From the NCBI RefSeq assembly GCF_004028235.1, contig NZ_CP035037.1, forward strand, positions 124,001 to 188,000: a stretch of DNA of 64,000 nt, read 5' to 3'. This document shows, one piece after another, positions 8,496 through 17,511 of the stretch. The DNA comes from Leucobacter muris. Lineage in GTDB: Bacteria > Actinomycetota > Actinomycetes > Actinomycetales > Microbacteriaceae. Position 1 is the stretch's first letter; the number at the start of each line of letters is the position of its first letter. Position numbers and translations under genes: made by a program. Below the pieces are notes generated by a model. That model was given only the letters and a program-made list of their open reading frames with translations, searched no databases and had not been told where the DNA came from.

Positions 8496-9383
8496 ATGCA
8501 CTCACGCCTCTCCAAGGCGGGCGGTCTCCTCTGGCTCGCCCCGGCGATCCTGATCCTCATCGGGTTCGTCTACGTCCCGCTCATCCAGAACTTCGGCTTC
8601 GCGGCCTCCGAGTGGGACATCTACTCGGGCACGAACGAGTTCGTCGGCACGAGGAACTTCGAGCTGCTGCTCGACGACCCGATCTTCTGGCGCTCGCTCG
8701 GCAACAACCTGCTCTACGCGCTGGTGTCGATCGTGTTCCAGGTGGGCGCGGCGCTCGTCATCGCTGCTCTCGTCGAGAGCGTGCGCAACCGCCGCACCCG
8801 CAACGCGCTGCGCACCATCTACTTCATCCCGTCGGCCATCTCGATCACCGTCTCGGGCCTGCTGTTCTACTTCATCTACGAGCCGAACATCGGCATGCTC
8901 AACAGCTTCCTCGACTCAGTCGGGTTGCACGCGCTCGCGCAGCCCTGGCTCGGGCAGGAGAGCACGGCGATGCTGGGCATCATCGCGATGAGCCAGTGGC
9001 AGGGCTTCGGCTACTCGGCGCTGCTGTTCACCGTGGCGATCCAGCGCATCCCCTCCGAGCTCTACGAGGCCGCGCAGCTCGACGGCATCGGCGGCGTGCG
9101 ACGGTTCTTCACAATCACCGTCCCGCTCGTGCGCGAGATGTCCGGTCTCATGATGATCGTCACCATCTCGGGTGCGTTCCAGGTCTTCAACGAGGTCATG
9201 GTGATGACCACGGGCGGCCCCAACAACTCCACGCAGGTGCTCGGCACCTGGCTGTACCGCAACGGCTTCGTGCGCAACGACTTCGGCTACGCGGCGGCGA
9301 TCGCCGTGGTCATCTTCGTGCTGTCGCTCGGGATCGGCCTGCTGCAGCTGTGGTACACGAAGAAGCGGAGGGTAGAGGTATGA
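8496..9383 (+). CDS. ABC sugar importer permease 1 (MalF/UgpA type)
   Basis: 295 residues with about six membrane helices (first: GGLLWLAPAILILIGFVYV). The cytoplasmic EAA loop reads YEAAQLDGIGGVRRFFTITVP, contacting the ATPase. ATG 8496 is chosen because the membrane protein begins there; the upstream frame to 8433 is intergenic-like. Its stop overlaps the start of permease 2 (ATGA), so the two are translationally coupled. FrlN/FrlM-like by context. Confidence 0.9.
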   Translation: MHSRLSKAGGLLWLAPAILILIGFVYVPLIQNFGFAASEWDIYSGTNEFVGTRNFELLLDDPIFWRSLGNNLLYALVSIVFQVGAALVIAALVESVRNRRTRNALRTIYFIPSAISITVSGLLFYFIYEPNIGMLNSFLDSVGLHALAQPWLGQESTAMLGIIAMSQWQGFGYSALLFTVAIQRIPSELYEAAQLDGIGGVRRFFTITVPLVREMSGLMMIVTISGAFQVFNEVMVMTTGGPNNSTQVLGTWLYRNGFVRNDFGYAAAIAVVIFVLSLGIGLLQLWYTKKRRVEV

Positions 9384-10264
9384 GCACTGAAACCGCGGTG
9401 CTGCTGGCGGTGCGCCCCGAGCGGTCGCGCATCGGCAAGCTGGGATTCCTGGGGATCATCGGGCGCATCTTCGTGTGGTCGCTGCTCATCGGCCTCGTCG
9501 TGATCGTGCTCTATCCGCTGCTGTGGATGGTGTTCAACGGCTTCAAGACGAACGCGCAGCTCTTCGGCAACCCGTTCGCGCTGCCGCAGCAGTGGAGCTG
9601 GGAGAACTACGTCAAGGCGTGGAACCGGGGCGTGAGCAACTACCTGATGACGAGCGTGCTCGTGACCATCACCTCGACCATCACCACGGTCTTCGTGAGC
9701 GCCTGGGCCGCCTACGGACTCACCCGCGTGAAGATCCCCTTCAACGCGCTCTGGACCGGCGTGATCCTCGGCGGCCTCATGCTCGCTCCGACCGTGGCGC
9801 TCGTGCCCCTGGTGAAGATGTTCCAGGCGATGGGCCTCTACAACACGTTCTGGGCGCTCATGATCCTCTACACCGCGTTCCGCATCCCGTTCACCACCTT
9901 CCTCATCCGCTCCTACATGGTCGACCTGCCGAGCGAGGTCGACGAGGCGGCGCAGATCGACGGCGCGAGCCGGTGGACCACGTTCTGGCGCATCGTGCTG
10001 CCCATGTGCCGGCCGATCCTCGTTTCCACCGTGCTGCTGCACGTGCTCTTCGCGTGGAACGAGTACCTGTTCGCCATGGTGTTCACGAGCGGAACGGGCG
10101 TGCAGCCGCTGCCGGTCGGTCTCACGAGCCTCATGAGCAAGCACGGCACCGACTACCCGGTGGTCTTCGCGGGCATGGTGATCGCCGCGGTGCCGGTGAT
10201 CGTGCTGTTCCTCGCCTGCCAGCGGTACTTCGTCAAGGGCCTCGCCGACGGCGTGGGCAAGTAG
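9380..10264 (+). CDS. ABC sugar importer permease 2 (MalG/UgpE type)
   Basis: 294 residues, six predicted helices after a basic N-terminus; EAA loop VDEAAQIDGASRWTTFWRIV. The C-terminal ...CQRYFVKGLADGVGK is the characteristic end of MalG-type permeases. It overlaps permease 1 by 4 bp and is followed after 9 bp by the TIM-barrel gene. No ATPase follows, consistent with use of a shared MsmK-like ATPase, possibly the gene at the left edge. Confidence 0.9.
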   Translation: MSTETAVLLAVRPERSRIGKLGFLGIIGRIFVWSLLIGLVVIVLYPLLWMVFNGFKTNAQLFGNPFALPQQWSWENYVKAWNRGVSNYLMTSVLVTITSTITTVFVSAWAAYGLTRVKIPFNALWTGVILGGLMLAPTVALVPLVKMFQAMGLYNTFWALMILYTAFRIPFTTFLIRSYMVDLPSEVDEAAQIDGASRWTTFWRIVLPMCRPILVSTVLLHVLFAWNEYLFAMVFTSGTGVQPLPVGLTSLMSKHGTDYPVVFAGMVIAAVPVIVLFLACQRYFVKGLADGVGK

Positions 10265-10273
10265 GGGGCGCGG

Positions 10274-11116
10274 GTGTCTCTCTCGCTCGCGCAGGTCAGC
10301 GGATCCAACTTCTCGTATCAGCACAGGCCCCTCGCCCAGTGCTTCGACGACCTCGCCGCCCTCGGGCGCACCGCGGTCGAGCTGTGGGGGATCGCCCCCC
10401 AGCTGCACGTGCCGTGGCTCGGCGACGCCGAGGCGCGCGCCGTGCGCCGCGAGGCCGCCGAGCGCGGGTTCGAGGTGGTCTGCTTCACGCCCGAGCAGGT
10501 GATGTACCCCGTGAACATCGCCTCGCCCGACACTCGGCTGCGGGCCGAGAGCGTCGCCTGCTTCAGGCGCGCGGCCGAGCTCGCCGTGGAGCTCGGCGCG
10601 CCGAAGCTCTTTCTCACGCCCGGCCGCGGCTTCGAGGGCGAGCCCGTCGGGGCGGCCTGGCGGCGCTCGGTCGACGCGCTGGGGGAGATCGCGGCGTATG
10701 CGGCCAGGCTCGGCCTCGAGTGCCTGCTCGAACCGCTGCAGCGCGTGGAGTCGAACCTCGTGAACTCGGCCGCCGATGCCGCGCGCGCCCTCGCCGACGT
10801 GGGCGCCGCCAACCTGGGGGTGGCCCTCGACACGGTCGCGATGGCCGTCGCGGGCGACGACGTCGACGCCTACTTCGCGCTGCTGGGCGGGCGCGTGCGG
10901 CACGTGCACCTCATCGACGGGGCGCCGGCGGGCCACCTCGCGTGGGGCGAGGGGGAGCTGCCGCTCGCCGAGATCCTCGCGGCGCTCGACCGGCACGGCT
11001 ACGAGGGCTGGATGACGGTCGAGCTGTTCGGCGACGGCGGGTACGCGCTCGACCCGCGGGCCCCGCTCGAGCGCTCGCTCGCGGCCGTGGAGCGCGCGCT
11101 GGCGGGCGGCGTCTAA
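10274..11116 (+). CDS. TIM-barrel sugar (phosphate) isomerase/epimerase, FrlC-like
   Basis: 280 residues of the xylose-isomerase-like TIM-barrel family (AP_endonuc_2). Putative metal ligands are in CLLEPLQR (Glu), VALDTVAM (Asp), HVHLIDG (His/Asp) and TVELFG (Glu). E. coli FrlC, of this fold, interconverts psicoselysine and fructoselysine. Its place at the end of the importer operon beside two deglycase/kinase pairs suggests the same kind of 3-epimerase. The start is GTG 10274. Its stop overlaps the stop of the convergent asnC-type gene. Substrate is inferred from context only. Confidence 0.8.
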   Translation: MSLSLAQVSGSNFSYQHRPLAQCFDDLAALGRTAVELWGIAPQLHVPWLGDAEARAVRREAAERGFEVVCFTPEQVMYPVNIASPDTRLRAESVACFRRAAELAVELGAPKLFLTPGRGFEGEPVGAAWRRSVDALGEIAAYAARLGLECLLEPLQRVESNLVNSAADAARALADVGAANLGVALDTVAMAVAGDDVDAYFALLGGRVRHVHLIDGAPAGHLAWGEGELPLAEILAALDRHGYEGWMTVELFGDGGYALDPRAPLERSLAAVERALAGGV

Positions 11117-11580
11117 CCCACGGCCGCCTGCACGAGGGGCAGCGTGCGCCCCTCGAAGTGGGTGCCGAGGGCGAGCCGCGATGAGACGCGGGCGACACCC
11201 GGCGTGTGGGAGATCAGGTCGAGCACGCGCTGCAGATCCTGCGTGGAGCGCGCGACCACCGAGGTGGTCATGTCGGTGTCGCCCGTCGCCGTGTGCAGAT
11301 CGAGCAGTTCCGGGATCCTCGCCAGCCCCTCGGCCACCTTCTGGTGGCCCACCGACTGGTGGATGAGCAGCGAGCAGAACGCGCGGATCGGGTAGCCGAG
11401 GGCGGCGGGGTCGATGTGCGGCGCCATCGACGAGATCACGCCCGAGCGGCGCAGGCGGTCGAGGCGGCCCTGCGCCGTGGCGCGGGCCACACCGAGCCTG
11501 CGGGCGCACTCCACGACCGAGATGCCGGCCTCTTCGCTGATCAGCGTGATGAGTCGCGCGTCGAGCCGGTCGATGCTCAT
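11113..11580 (-). CDS. Lrp/AsnC-family transcriptional regulator
   Basis: 155 residues: N-terminal helix-turn-helix (ISVVECARRLGVARATAQGRLDRLRRSGVI) then the RAM/AsnC ligand domain with HTATGDTDMTTSVVARS. AGGAGG four bases before ATG 11580 fixes the start although the frame is open much further. It is divergent from the HisC-like aminotransferase gene, and an inverted repeat lies between them, so it probably regulates that gene and itself in response to an amino acid. Family regulators usually activate or repress amino-acid catabolism and transport. Confidence 0.88.
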   Translation of the reverse strand: MSIDRLDARLITLISEEAGISVVECARRLGVARATAQGRLDRLRRSGVISSMAPHIDPAALGYPIRAFCSLLIHQSVGHQKVAEGLARIPELLDLHTATGDTDMTTSVVARSTQDLQRVLDLISHTPGVARVSSRLALGTHFEGRTLPLVQAAVG

Positions 11581-11604
11581 ACATCCTCCTTGATGTGGGC
11601 AATC

Positions 11605-11633
11605 TGTATAGCTGGATCGTAGCGCAGCTATAC
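11605..11633. promoter_or_regulatory. Candidate AsnC operator
   Basis: GTATAGCTG (11606-11614) and CAGCTATAC (11625-11633) form a perfect 9-bp inverted repeat with a 10-bp spacer, in the divergent asnC/hisC intergenic space. TGTATAGCT recurs at 12911-12919 ahead of the transporter operon. Confidence 0.6.
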
Positions 11634-11737
11634 GTGATGAACATATTGCTGCCGAGATAGCGGGCCGATTGACTGCTCCTCGAGTGCTCCCTAGAGTGGC
11701 GGCCGAGCAACCGCCCACGAACGAGAGAGCGTCGAAG

Positions 11738-12904
11738 ATGACATTCCAGCCACCCCAGCACCCCGGCGATACGGGCAGCGAAGCCGTGCCCGCCGTCGTG
11801 CCCGCCGACCACCGCTTCCGCCCCGGTCTCGAGCGCATCGCCGCCTACCGCCCGGGCAAGCCCGCGCCGCTCGGCCCCGACGGTCGCAGCTTCAAGCTGT
11901 CGTCGAACGAGAACCCCTACCCGCCGCTCGCCTCGGTGACGCGAGGCCTTGCCGAGGCGCTGCCCGAGTCGCTCGCCCGCTACCCGAGCATCGCCGCCCC
12001 CGAGGTCACCGCCGCACTCGCCGCGCGCTTCGAGGTCGAGCCCGAGAACATCGTGCTCGGCGCCGGCTCCGTCGAGGTCGCGGGGCAGCTGATCCACGCC
12101 CTCACCGCCCCGGGCGACGAGGTGGTGTTCGCGTGGCGATCCTTCGAGGCCTACCCGATCCTCACCCGCGTCGCGGGGGCGGTGCCGGTCGAGGTGCCGC
12201 TCGACGCCGATGAGCGGCACGACCTGCCCGCGATGGCGGCGGCCGTCACCGAGCGCACGGGCGTGATCTTCGTCTGCAACCCCAACAACCCGACGGGCAC
12301 CGTGGTGACGCGGGCCGAGCTCGAGTCGTTCATGGCGGCAGTCCCCGAGCGGGTGCTCGTGGTGATCGACGAGGCCTACGTGCACTTCGACCGCGACCCC
12401 GATTCGCCGAGCGGGATCGAGTTCTTCCGGCGCTACCCCAACGTGGTCGTGCTGCACACCTTCTCGAAGGCCTACGGCCTCGCGGGCCTGCGCATCGGCT
12501 ACGCGATCGCGCGACCGGCCGTCGCCGACGCGCTGCGGAAGGTCGCACTGCCGTTCGGCGTCTCGCGACTGGCCCAGGAGGCGGCCGTGCTCTCGCTCGA
12601 GGCGGAGGCCGAGCTCGACGAGCGCATCGACGAACTGGTGCGCGAGCGCGCGCGACTGTTCGACGGGCTGCTGGCGGCCGGCCTCGCGCCGGTGCCCTCG
12701 CAGGCGAACTTCGTGTGGTTGCCGGCAGGCGAGGAGAGCGCGCGGATCGCCGAGGCGCTCGAGCGGCACGGCATCTCGGCGCGGCGCTTCGCCGGCGAGG
12801 GCGTGCGCGTGACCGTGGGGCTGCCCGAGGAGAACGACGCTGTGCTCGCGGCCGCGGCCGCGGCCGAGCTGGTCGCCGCCGAAACCTTTGCGATGGCCGA
12901 CTAG
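11738..12904 (+). CDS. hisC: HisC-like PLP aminotransferase (histidinol-phosphate or aromatic)
   Basis: 388 residues, fold-type I class II aminotransferase. KLSSNENPYPP is the N-terminal substrate motif of HisC, VCNPNNPTGTVV holds the PLP-binding Asn, IDEAYVHF the Asp/Tyr, and HTFSKAYGLAGLRIGY the PLP lysine. Many actinobacterial HisC-like enzymes also transaminate aromatic amino acids. Its position beside an AsnC regulator, a TrpXYZ-type importer and an amino-acid dehydrogenase, away from any his operon, makes an aromatic or branched-chain role plausible. ATG 11738 is preferred over the frame opening at 11669, which would add a non-conserved leader. Confidence 0.8.
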   Translation: MTFQPPQHPGDTGSEAVPAVVPADHRFRPGLERIAAYRPGKPAPLGPDGRSFKLSSNENPYPPLASVTRGLAEALPESLARYPSIAAPEVTAALAARFEVEPENIVLGAGSVEVAGQLIHALTAPGDEVVFAWRSFEAYPILTRVAGAVPVEVPLDADERHDLPAMAAAVTERTGVIFVCNPNNPTGTVVTRAELESFMAAVPERVLVVIDEAYVHFDRDPDSPSGIEFFRRYPNVVVLHTFSKAYGLAGLRIGYAIARPAVADALRKVALPFGVSRLAQEAAVLSLEAEAELDERIDELVRERARLFDGLLAAGLAPVPSQANFVWLPAGEESARIAEALERHGISARRFAGEGVRVTVGLPEENDAVLAAAAAAELVAAETFAMAD

Positions 12905-12910
12905 ACAATA

Positions 12911-12919
12911 TGTATAGCT
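12911..12919. promoter_or_regulatory. Second copy of the TGTATAGCT motif
   Basis: TGTATAGCT lies 7 bp after the hisC stop and about 200 bp before the binding-protein start. It matches the left arm of the asnC/hisC inverted repeat (11605-11613) exactly; no full right arm is visible. It suggests the same regulator may act on the transporter operon. Confidence 0.4.
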
Positions 12920-13011
12920 AATCGTCGATATCGCTGCTGTAACCGTCCTATCTGACTAGAGAACAGTTGACAGCTTGTAGTCGCGATAGCGACTGGTTAG
13001 CATCACAGACA

Positions 13012-13034
13012 ACAGCGACGGTGCTGTATTTTTT
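13012..13034 (+). terminator. Intrinsic terminator after hisC
   Basis: Stem ACAGC (13012-13016) / GCTGT (13023-13027) with a 6-nt loop, then ATTTTTT. A second small hairpin AGTCGC-GATA-GCGACT lies about 20 bp upstream. The T-run is rare in this GC-rich region. It probably ends the hisC transcript, though attenuation of the downstream operon cannot be excluded. Confidence 0.6.
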
Positions 13035-13112
13035 GCGCCGTGTTGTCATCTTCCATCCGGCGCACTCCCGCCCGGGTGCACCACCACCAGCTCCACTCGA
13101 GTGAGGAAAATC

Positions 13113-14117
13113 ATGGCAATCACCCGAATCCGCCGCACCGCGTTCGCCGTCGCAGGCATCGCGACCGCGGCCCTCGCCCTGAGCGCTTGCTCCGGAACCG
13201 CCGGCAACGACGCCGACGGCGGCGAGAAGTTCACCGTGGGCATCAGCCAGTTCGTGCAGGCACCCCCGCTCGACGCCGCCGTCGAGGGATTCAAACAGGC
13301 CTTCGCCGACGCCGGCTACGTCGAGGGCGAGACCGTCGAGTTCGAGGAGCAGAACGCGAACGGCGAGGTCCCCACGGCGACCACCATCGCGCAGACCTTC
13401 GCGGGCGACAACCTCGACCTCGTGCTCGCCGTCGCCACGCCCTCGGCGCAGGCCGCCATGCAGAACATCGCCGACGTGCCCGTCGTCTTCACCGCCGTCA
13501 CCGATCCCGTCGCGGCCGACATCGTCGAGTCGGACGAGGCGCCCGGCAGCAACGTCACCGGCACGAGCGACATGAACCCCGTCGCCGACCAGATCGCCCT
13601 CATCAAGGAGATCGACCCCGACGCGAAGAAGATCGGCACCGTCTACAGCTCGGGCGAGGTCAACTCCGAGGTGCAGGTGAAGCTCGCGCGCGAGGCCGCA
13701 GAGGCCGAGGGCATGGAGCTCATCGAGCAGACCGTCACCAACGCCGGTGAGCTCAAGCAGGCCACCGAGGCGCTCGGCGACGTCGACGCCATCTACACGC
13801 CGGGAGACAACCTCGTGATCTCCGGCCTCGGCTCGATCATCTCGGTCGCCGAGGAGCGCGGCATCCTCGTGGTCGGCGCCGACGCCGAGCACGTGTCGGG
13901 CGGCGCCGTCGCCACGCTCGGCATCGACTACACGAAGCTCGGCTACCAGACGGGCGAGATGGCGATCCGCATCCTCGCCGACGGCGAGGATCCCGCATTG
14001 ATGCCCGTCGAGACGCAGTCGGAGTTCGAGCTGACCATCAACCCCGCCGCTGCCGAGCGACTCGGCTACGAGCTGCCCCAGGGGCTCGTCGACCGCGCCG
14101 CGAACGTCGTAGAGTGA
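13113..14117 (+). CDS. TrpX-type ABC transporter substrate-binding lipoprotein
   Basis: 334 residues of the ABC_sub_bind family (PF04392), used by TrpXYZ-type importers. Lipoprotein signal MAITRIRRTAFAVAGIATAA with lipobox LSAC. Family landmarks are VGISQFVQAPPLDAAVEGFK, VTDPVAADIVES, NVTGTSD, GTVYSSGEVNSEVQ and ATLGIDYTKLGYQTG. ATG 13113 with GAGGAA just upstream is preferred to GTG 13101. It leads the binding protein - permease - ATPase operon. In streptococci the family imports tryptophan; here an aromatic or other amino acid is likely from the neighbouring aminotransferase and dehydrogenase. Confidence 0.87.
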   Translation: MAITRIRRTAFAVAGIATAALALSACSGTAGNDADGGEKFTVGISQFVQAPPLDAAVEGFKQAFADAGYVEGETVEFEEQNANGEVPTATTIAQTFAGDNLDLVLAVATPSAQAAMQNIADVPVVFTAVTDPVAADIVESDEAPGSNVTGTSDMNPVADQIALIKEIDPDAKKIGTVYSSGEVNSEVQVKLAREAAEAEGMELIEQTVTNAGELKQATEALGDVDAIYTPGDNLVISGLGSIISVAEERGILVVGADAEHVSGGAVATLGIDYTKLGYQTGEMAIRILADGEDPALMPVETQSEFELTINPAAAERLGYELPQGLVDRAANVVE

Positions 14118-14121
14118 TCCT

Positions 14122-15090
14122 ATGATCGGTGCGATTGAACTCGGACTCCTCTACGGAGTCATGGCGCTGGGCGTGTACCTCACGTTCCGCGTGCTGAACT
14201 TCCCCGACCTCACCGTCGACGGCAGCCTCACCACGGGCGCCGCGGTCGCCGCGGCGCTCATCACGGCGGGCCAGAACCCCGTCGTCGCGACGCTCGCGGG
14301 CACCGCGGCCGGCGTGATCGCTGGCGTCATCACGGGCCTGCTGCACACCAAGGGCAAGATCGACGGCCTGCTCGCGGGCATCCTCACGATGATCGCGCTG
14401 TGGTCGATCAACCTGCGCATCATGGGGAAGGCGAACACACCGCTCTTGCGGGAGGACACGCTGATGACCCCGCTGCGCGAGGTCGGCTGGATCGGCAAGA
14501 CCTGGATCGCCGTCGCGATCTTCGCGGTGCTGGTGTTCGTGCTGAAGCTCGTGGTCGACTGGTTCCTCTCGACCGACCTGGGTCTCGCGATCCAGGCCAC
14601 CGGCAACAACGAGCAGATGATCCGCAGCTTCGGCGTCAACACCGACGGCATGAAGATCCTCACCCTCGCCATCTCGAACGGCCTGGTCGCCCTCGCGGGC
14701 GCACTCGTAGCGCAGTATCAGGGCTTCGCAGACATCAGCATGGGCATCGGCGTGATCCTCATCGGTCTCGCCTCCGTGATCCTCGGCCAGGCCGTGCTCG
14801 GCCAGCGCAACATCTTCATGGCCAGCCTCGCGGTGCTCGTCGGCTCGATCCTCTACCGACTCATCATCTTCTTCGCCCTGTCCGTGGGCCTCAACCCGAA
14901 CGACATGCGAGCGATCACCGCGATCCTCGTGGTGCTGGCGCTGCTCCTGCCGCGCTGGGGCTTCCTCAAGAAGGTGCCGTCGCTCAGGGATCGCGGCAAT
15001 CGCAGACCGGGCGCGAAGCAACCGGATCCGGAGCCAGAACCCGTGGCTTCTGCGACGACCGGGGTCACCGTGCCCGAGGCGGGAAGGTAG
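14122..15090 (+). CDS. TrpY-type ABC transporter permease (BPD_transp_2)
   Basis: 322 residues, about eight to nine hydrophobic helices; MIGAIELGLLYGVMALGVYLTFRVLNFPDLTVDGS is the family's conserved N-terminus (positions 1-35, RVLNFPDLTVDGS the key part). GNNEQMIRSFGVNTD is the conserved cytoplasmic loop. A ~40-residue Pro/Arg-rich tail is added at the C-terminus. It starts 4 bp after the binding-protein stop and precedes the ATPase by 6 bp. Confidence 0.88.
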   Translation: MIGAIELGLLYGVMALGVYLTFRVLNFPDLTVDGSLTTGAAVAAALITAGQNPVVATLAGTAAGVIAGVITGLLHTKGKIDGLLAGILTMIALWSINLRIMGKANTPLLREDTLMTPLREVGWIGKTWIAVAIFAVLVFVLKLVVDWFLSTDLGLAIQATGNNEQMIRSFGVNTDGMKILTLAISNGLVALAGALVAQYQGFADISMGIGVILIGLASVILGQAVLGQRNIFMASLAVLVGSILYRLIIFFALSVGLNPNDMRAITAILVVLALLLPRWGFLKKVPSLRDRGNRRPGAKQPDPEPEPVASATTGVTVPEAGR

Positions 15091-15096
15091 AACGCC

Positions 15097-15888
15097 ATGC
15101 TGAACATCAACCGCATCTCGAAGACCTTCTTCGCCGGCACGATCAACGAGCGAAAGGCGCTCGTCGACCTCAGCCTCACGCTCGACGAGGGCGACTTCGT
15201 GACCATCATCGGCTCGAACGGCGCGGGCAAGTCGACGCTGCTGAACACGGTCGCGGGCCGCTACACGGTCGACACCGGGTCGCTCACGGTCGACGGCAAG
15301 CCGGTGACGAAGCTCAAGGAGTACCAGCGGGCCCGCTACGTCGGCCGCGTGTTCCAGGATCCGATGGCGGGCACCGCGCCCGATCTGACGATCGAGCAGA
15401 ACCTGTCGCTCGCGCTGCAGCGGGGCAAGGCCCGAGGTCTCGGCCTGGGAGTCACCAAGGCTCGCAAGGAGCGCTTCGTCGAAGAGCTGAAGTCGCTCGA
15501 ACTCGGCCTCGAGAACCGGCTCACCGCCAAGGTCGGCCTGCTCTCGGGGGGCCAGCGTCAGGCGCTGTCGCTGCTCATGGCCGGCTTCACACAGCCCCGT
15601 ATCCTGCTGCTCGACGAGCACACCGCCGCGCTCGATCCGCAGCGCGCGGCGCTCGTCACCGACCTCACCGAGCGCATCGTCGCCCAGGGCGGTCTCACCA
15701 CCCTCATGGTGACGCACAACATGGAGCAGGCGCTCAAGCTCGGCAACCGCCTCATCATGATGCACGAGGGCCGCATCGTCTTCGAGGCCTCGGCTGACGA
15801 GAAGCGGCACCTCACCGTGCCGCTGCTGCTCGCCGAGTTCGCGAAGATCAAGGGCGCGAGCTTCGACGACCGGGCGCTGCTCGCCTAG
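15097..15888 (+). CDS. TrpZ-type ABC transporter ATP-binding protein
   Basis: 263 residues. Walker A GSNGAGKST, Q-loop VFQDPMAGTAPDLTIEQNL, ABC signature LSGGQRQALSLL, Walker B ILLLDEHTAALDP and switch His in VTHNMEQAL. The Walker B Glu is present, though HTAAL replaces the usual PTSAL. It completes the importer with the two genes just upstream. A hairpin terminator follows at 15912. Confidence 0.92.
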   Translation: MLNINRISKTFFAGTINERKALVDLSLTLDEGDFVTIIGSNGAGKSTLLNTVAGRYTVDTGSLTVDGKPVTKLKEYQRARYVGRVFQDPMAGTAPDLTIEQNLSLALQRGKARGLGLGVTKARKERFVEELKSLELGLENRLTAKVGLLSGGQRQALSLLMAGFTQPRILLLDEHTAALDPQRAALVTDLTERIVAQGGLTTLMVTHNMEQALKLGNRLIMMHEGRIVFEASADEKRHLTVPLLLAEFAKIKGASFDDRALLA

Positions 15889-15911
15889 TCTCCTCCCATC
15901 GGCGGCTCGGG

Positions 15912-15946
15912 GAGGGGCGGATCGGCATCGCGCCGATCCGCCCCTC
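15912..15946 (+). terminator. Terminator hairpin after the TrpXYZ-type operon
   Basis: Perfect 15-bp arms GAGGGGCGGATCGGC (15912-15926) and its reverse complement (15932-15946) with a 5-nt loop, 24 bp after the ATPase stop. No T-run, as is common in actinobacteria. Confidence 0.7.
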
Positions 15947-16135
15947 ATCGCTCTCGGCGCTGCCCGCGCACGACCGGCGGTTCTCCGCAGTCGTGCGCGA
16001 TCCGCAGCTGTGCGCGATCCGCCGGGTTCCCCATGCCGCCGGGTTCTCCGCGCCGCCGTGGGGTCGCCCTGCCGTGCGGCCGCCCGGCGCCGCTTCCCGG
16101 CTCCCGCCTCTCGAATCGTGCCCTGAAAGGACCCC

Positions 16136-17466
16136 ATGAACGACAGTCTCTTCGCCCCCTCGCCGCCGAGGGGCTCACCACCCTCAAGCTGCAGTACGAC
16201 TGGCGCACCGACGAGCACACTCTCTTCGCCGCCCGCGAGTGGGACGCCGATCGCGACTTCTCGCGGTACCGCAGCCGCTTCGCCGCCGAATCGCTGCTCA
16301 CGCAGCGCGCGCGCTTCCTCGACAGCGAAGAGGTCTACGCGCTCTACGAGGCGCACGGGCTGCGCGGCTACCTCGACACCGTGCTCGACCTGCTGCGCCA
16401 GGGGCGGCACTTCGGCATCGAGGCCTACCTCCACGCCGGCAAGAACATCCGCTTCATGTGCAACCAGCACAGCCGCAAGCAGGGCGCCATGAACAAGCGG
16501 CAGGCCACGCTCGCGGGCGGCATCCGCCGTCACCCGCTCGAGGAGTCCGAACTCGACGTGATCGTCGACGGGCTCAACCTCGGGCGCGCGATGAGCTTCA
16601 AGAACATCGCCGCCGATCTCGACTTCGGCGGCTGCAAGACCACCGTGCAGATGGACGAGCTCGATCTCGCCGACCTCGAAGCCCTGGGCTTCCTCGCCTT
16701 CGCGATCGACCGCAGCCGCACGATGACCGGCCCCGACATGAACTTCCCGACGGCGATGTCCGACGTCATCAACGCGCACTTCTCGCCGCAGTTCACCAAC
16801 GGGCCCAGCTCGCCGCTCGGCGAGAGCGGCCGCCCCACCGCGTACGGCACCTTCCTCGCCCTCAAGGAGGCGGTGCGGTTCACCGAGCCTGGCTCCTACG
16901 GCCGGCTCGACGGCAAGCGGGTCGTGGTCTCAGGCCTCGGCGCCGTCGGCCGGCACCTCGCAGAGCTGCTGCACGGAGACGGCGCCGCAGTGATCGTCGC
17001 CGACCTGAACGAGGCCCGCGTCGCCGAGTTCCTCGCAGCCCACCCCGGCAGCACGCGGGTGGGAGTCGACGAGGTGCTCGACCTCGAGGCCGACGTGCTC
17101 TGCCCCGCCGCGATCGGCGGCATCATCGACGAGACGGTGATCGGGCGCCTGCGCTACCGCTACGTCTGGGGGCCGGCGAACAACCAGCTCAGGGCGACCA
17201 ACCAGCGGGAGGAGGAGCGCCTCTCGCGCCTGCTCGCGGAGCGGGGCATCGTGTTCCAGACCGAGTGGTGGCACAACACCGCAGGGGTGATGTGCGGCGC
17301 CGAGGAGTACCTCAACGGGGCCCACGCCTCGTACGACTCACTGCAGCAGCGGATCGAGAGCACCATCCCGCGCAAGACGCGGGAGAACCTCGCCGAGGCG
17401 GCTCGGCTCGGCCTCACCCCCACCGAGAACGCGTACCGGGTGTGCGCCGACATCATCTACGGATAG
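16136..17466 (+). CDS. Glu/Leu/Phe/Val dehydrogenase family enzyme with an apparent 5' frameshift
   Basis: The body (from about 16172) encodes an NAD(P)-dependent amino-acid dehydrogenase: catalytic Lys region DLDFGGCKTTVQ, conserved GPDMNFPTAMSDV, Rossmann motif VVVSGLGAVGRHLAELL with Asp ending strand 2 (VADLN), and PAAIGGIIDE / WGPANNQL as in leucine/phenylalanine dehydrogenases. The best start, ATG 16136 with GAAAGGA upstream, is one frame off. Adding one C to the five-C run at 16155-16159 would give MNDSLFAPLAAEGLTTLKLQ and a 443-residue protein of normal length. So there is either a sequencing error or a real frameshift. It probably deaminates the amino acid taken up by the adjacent importer. 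Confidence 0.75.
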
Positions 17467-17511
17467 GGGGCTCCGGGCCCGGGGCGGATCCCGATCCTCA
17501 CCGCCCGTAGG

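Noticed and set aside
9287..12769. Very long minus-strand open frames, here over 1100 codons, and similar ones at 14038-16779 and 18717-21746
   Set aside because: Antisense shadows of GC-rich coding genes: composition is Arg/Gly/His-rich, no domains are seen and they cross real gene boundaries.
12905..13112. Riboswitch or T-box leader before the TrpX-type operon
   Set aside because: Only two small hairpins are seen; no T-box bulge or known riboswitch core, and the T-run hairpin is explained as the hisC terminator.
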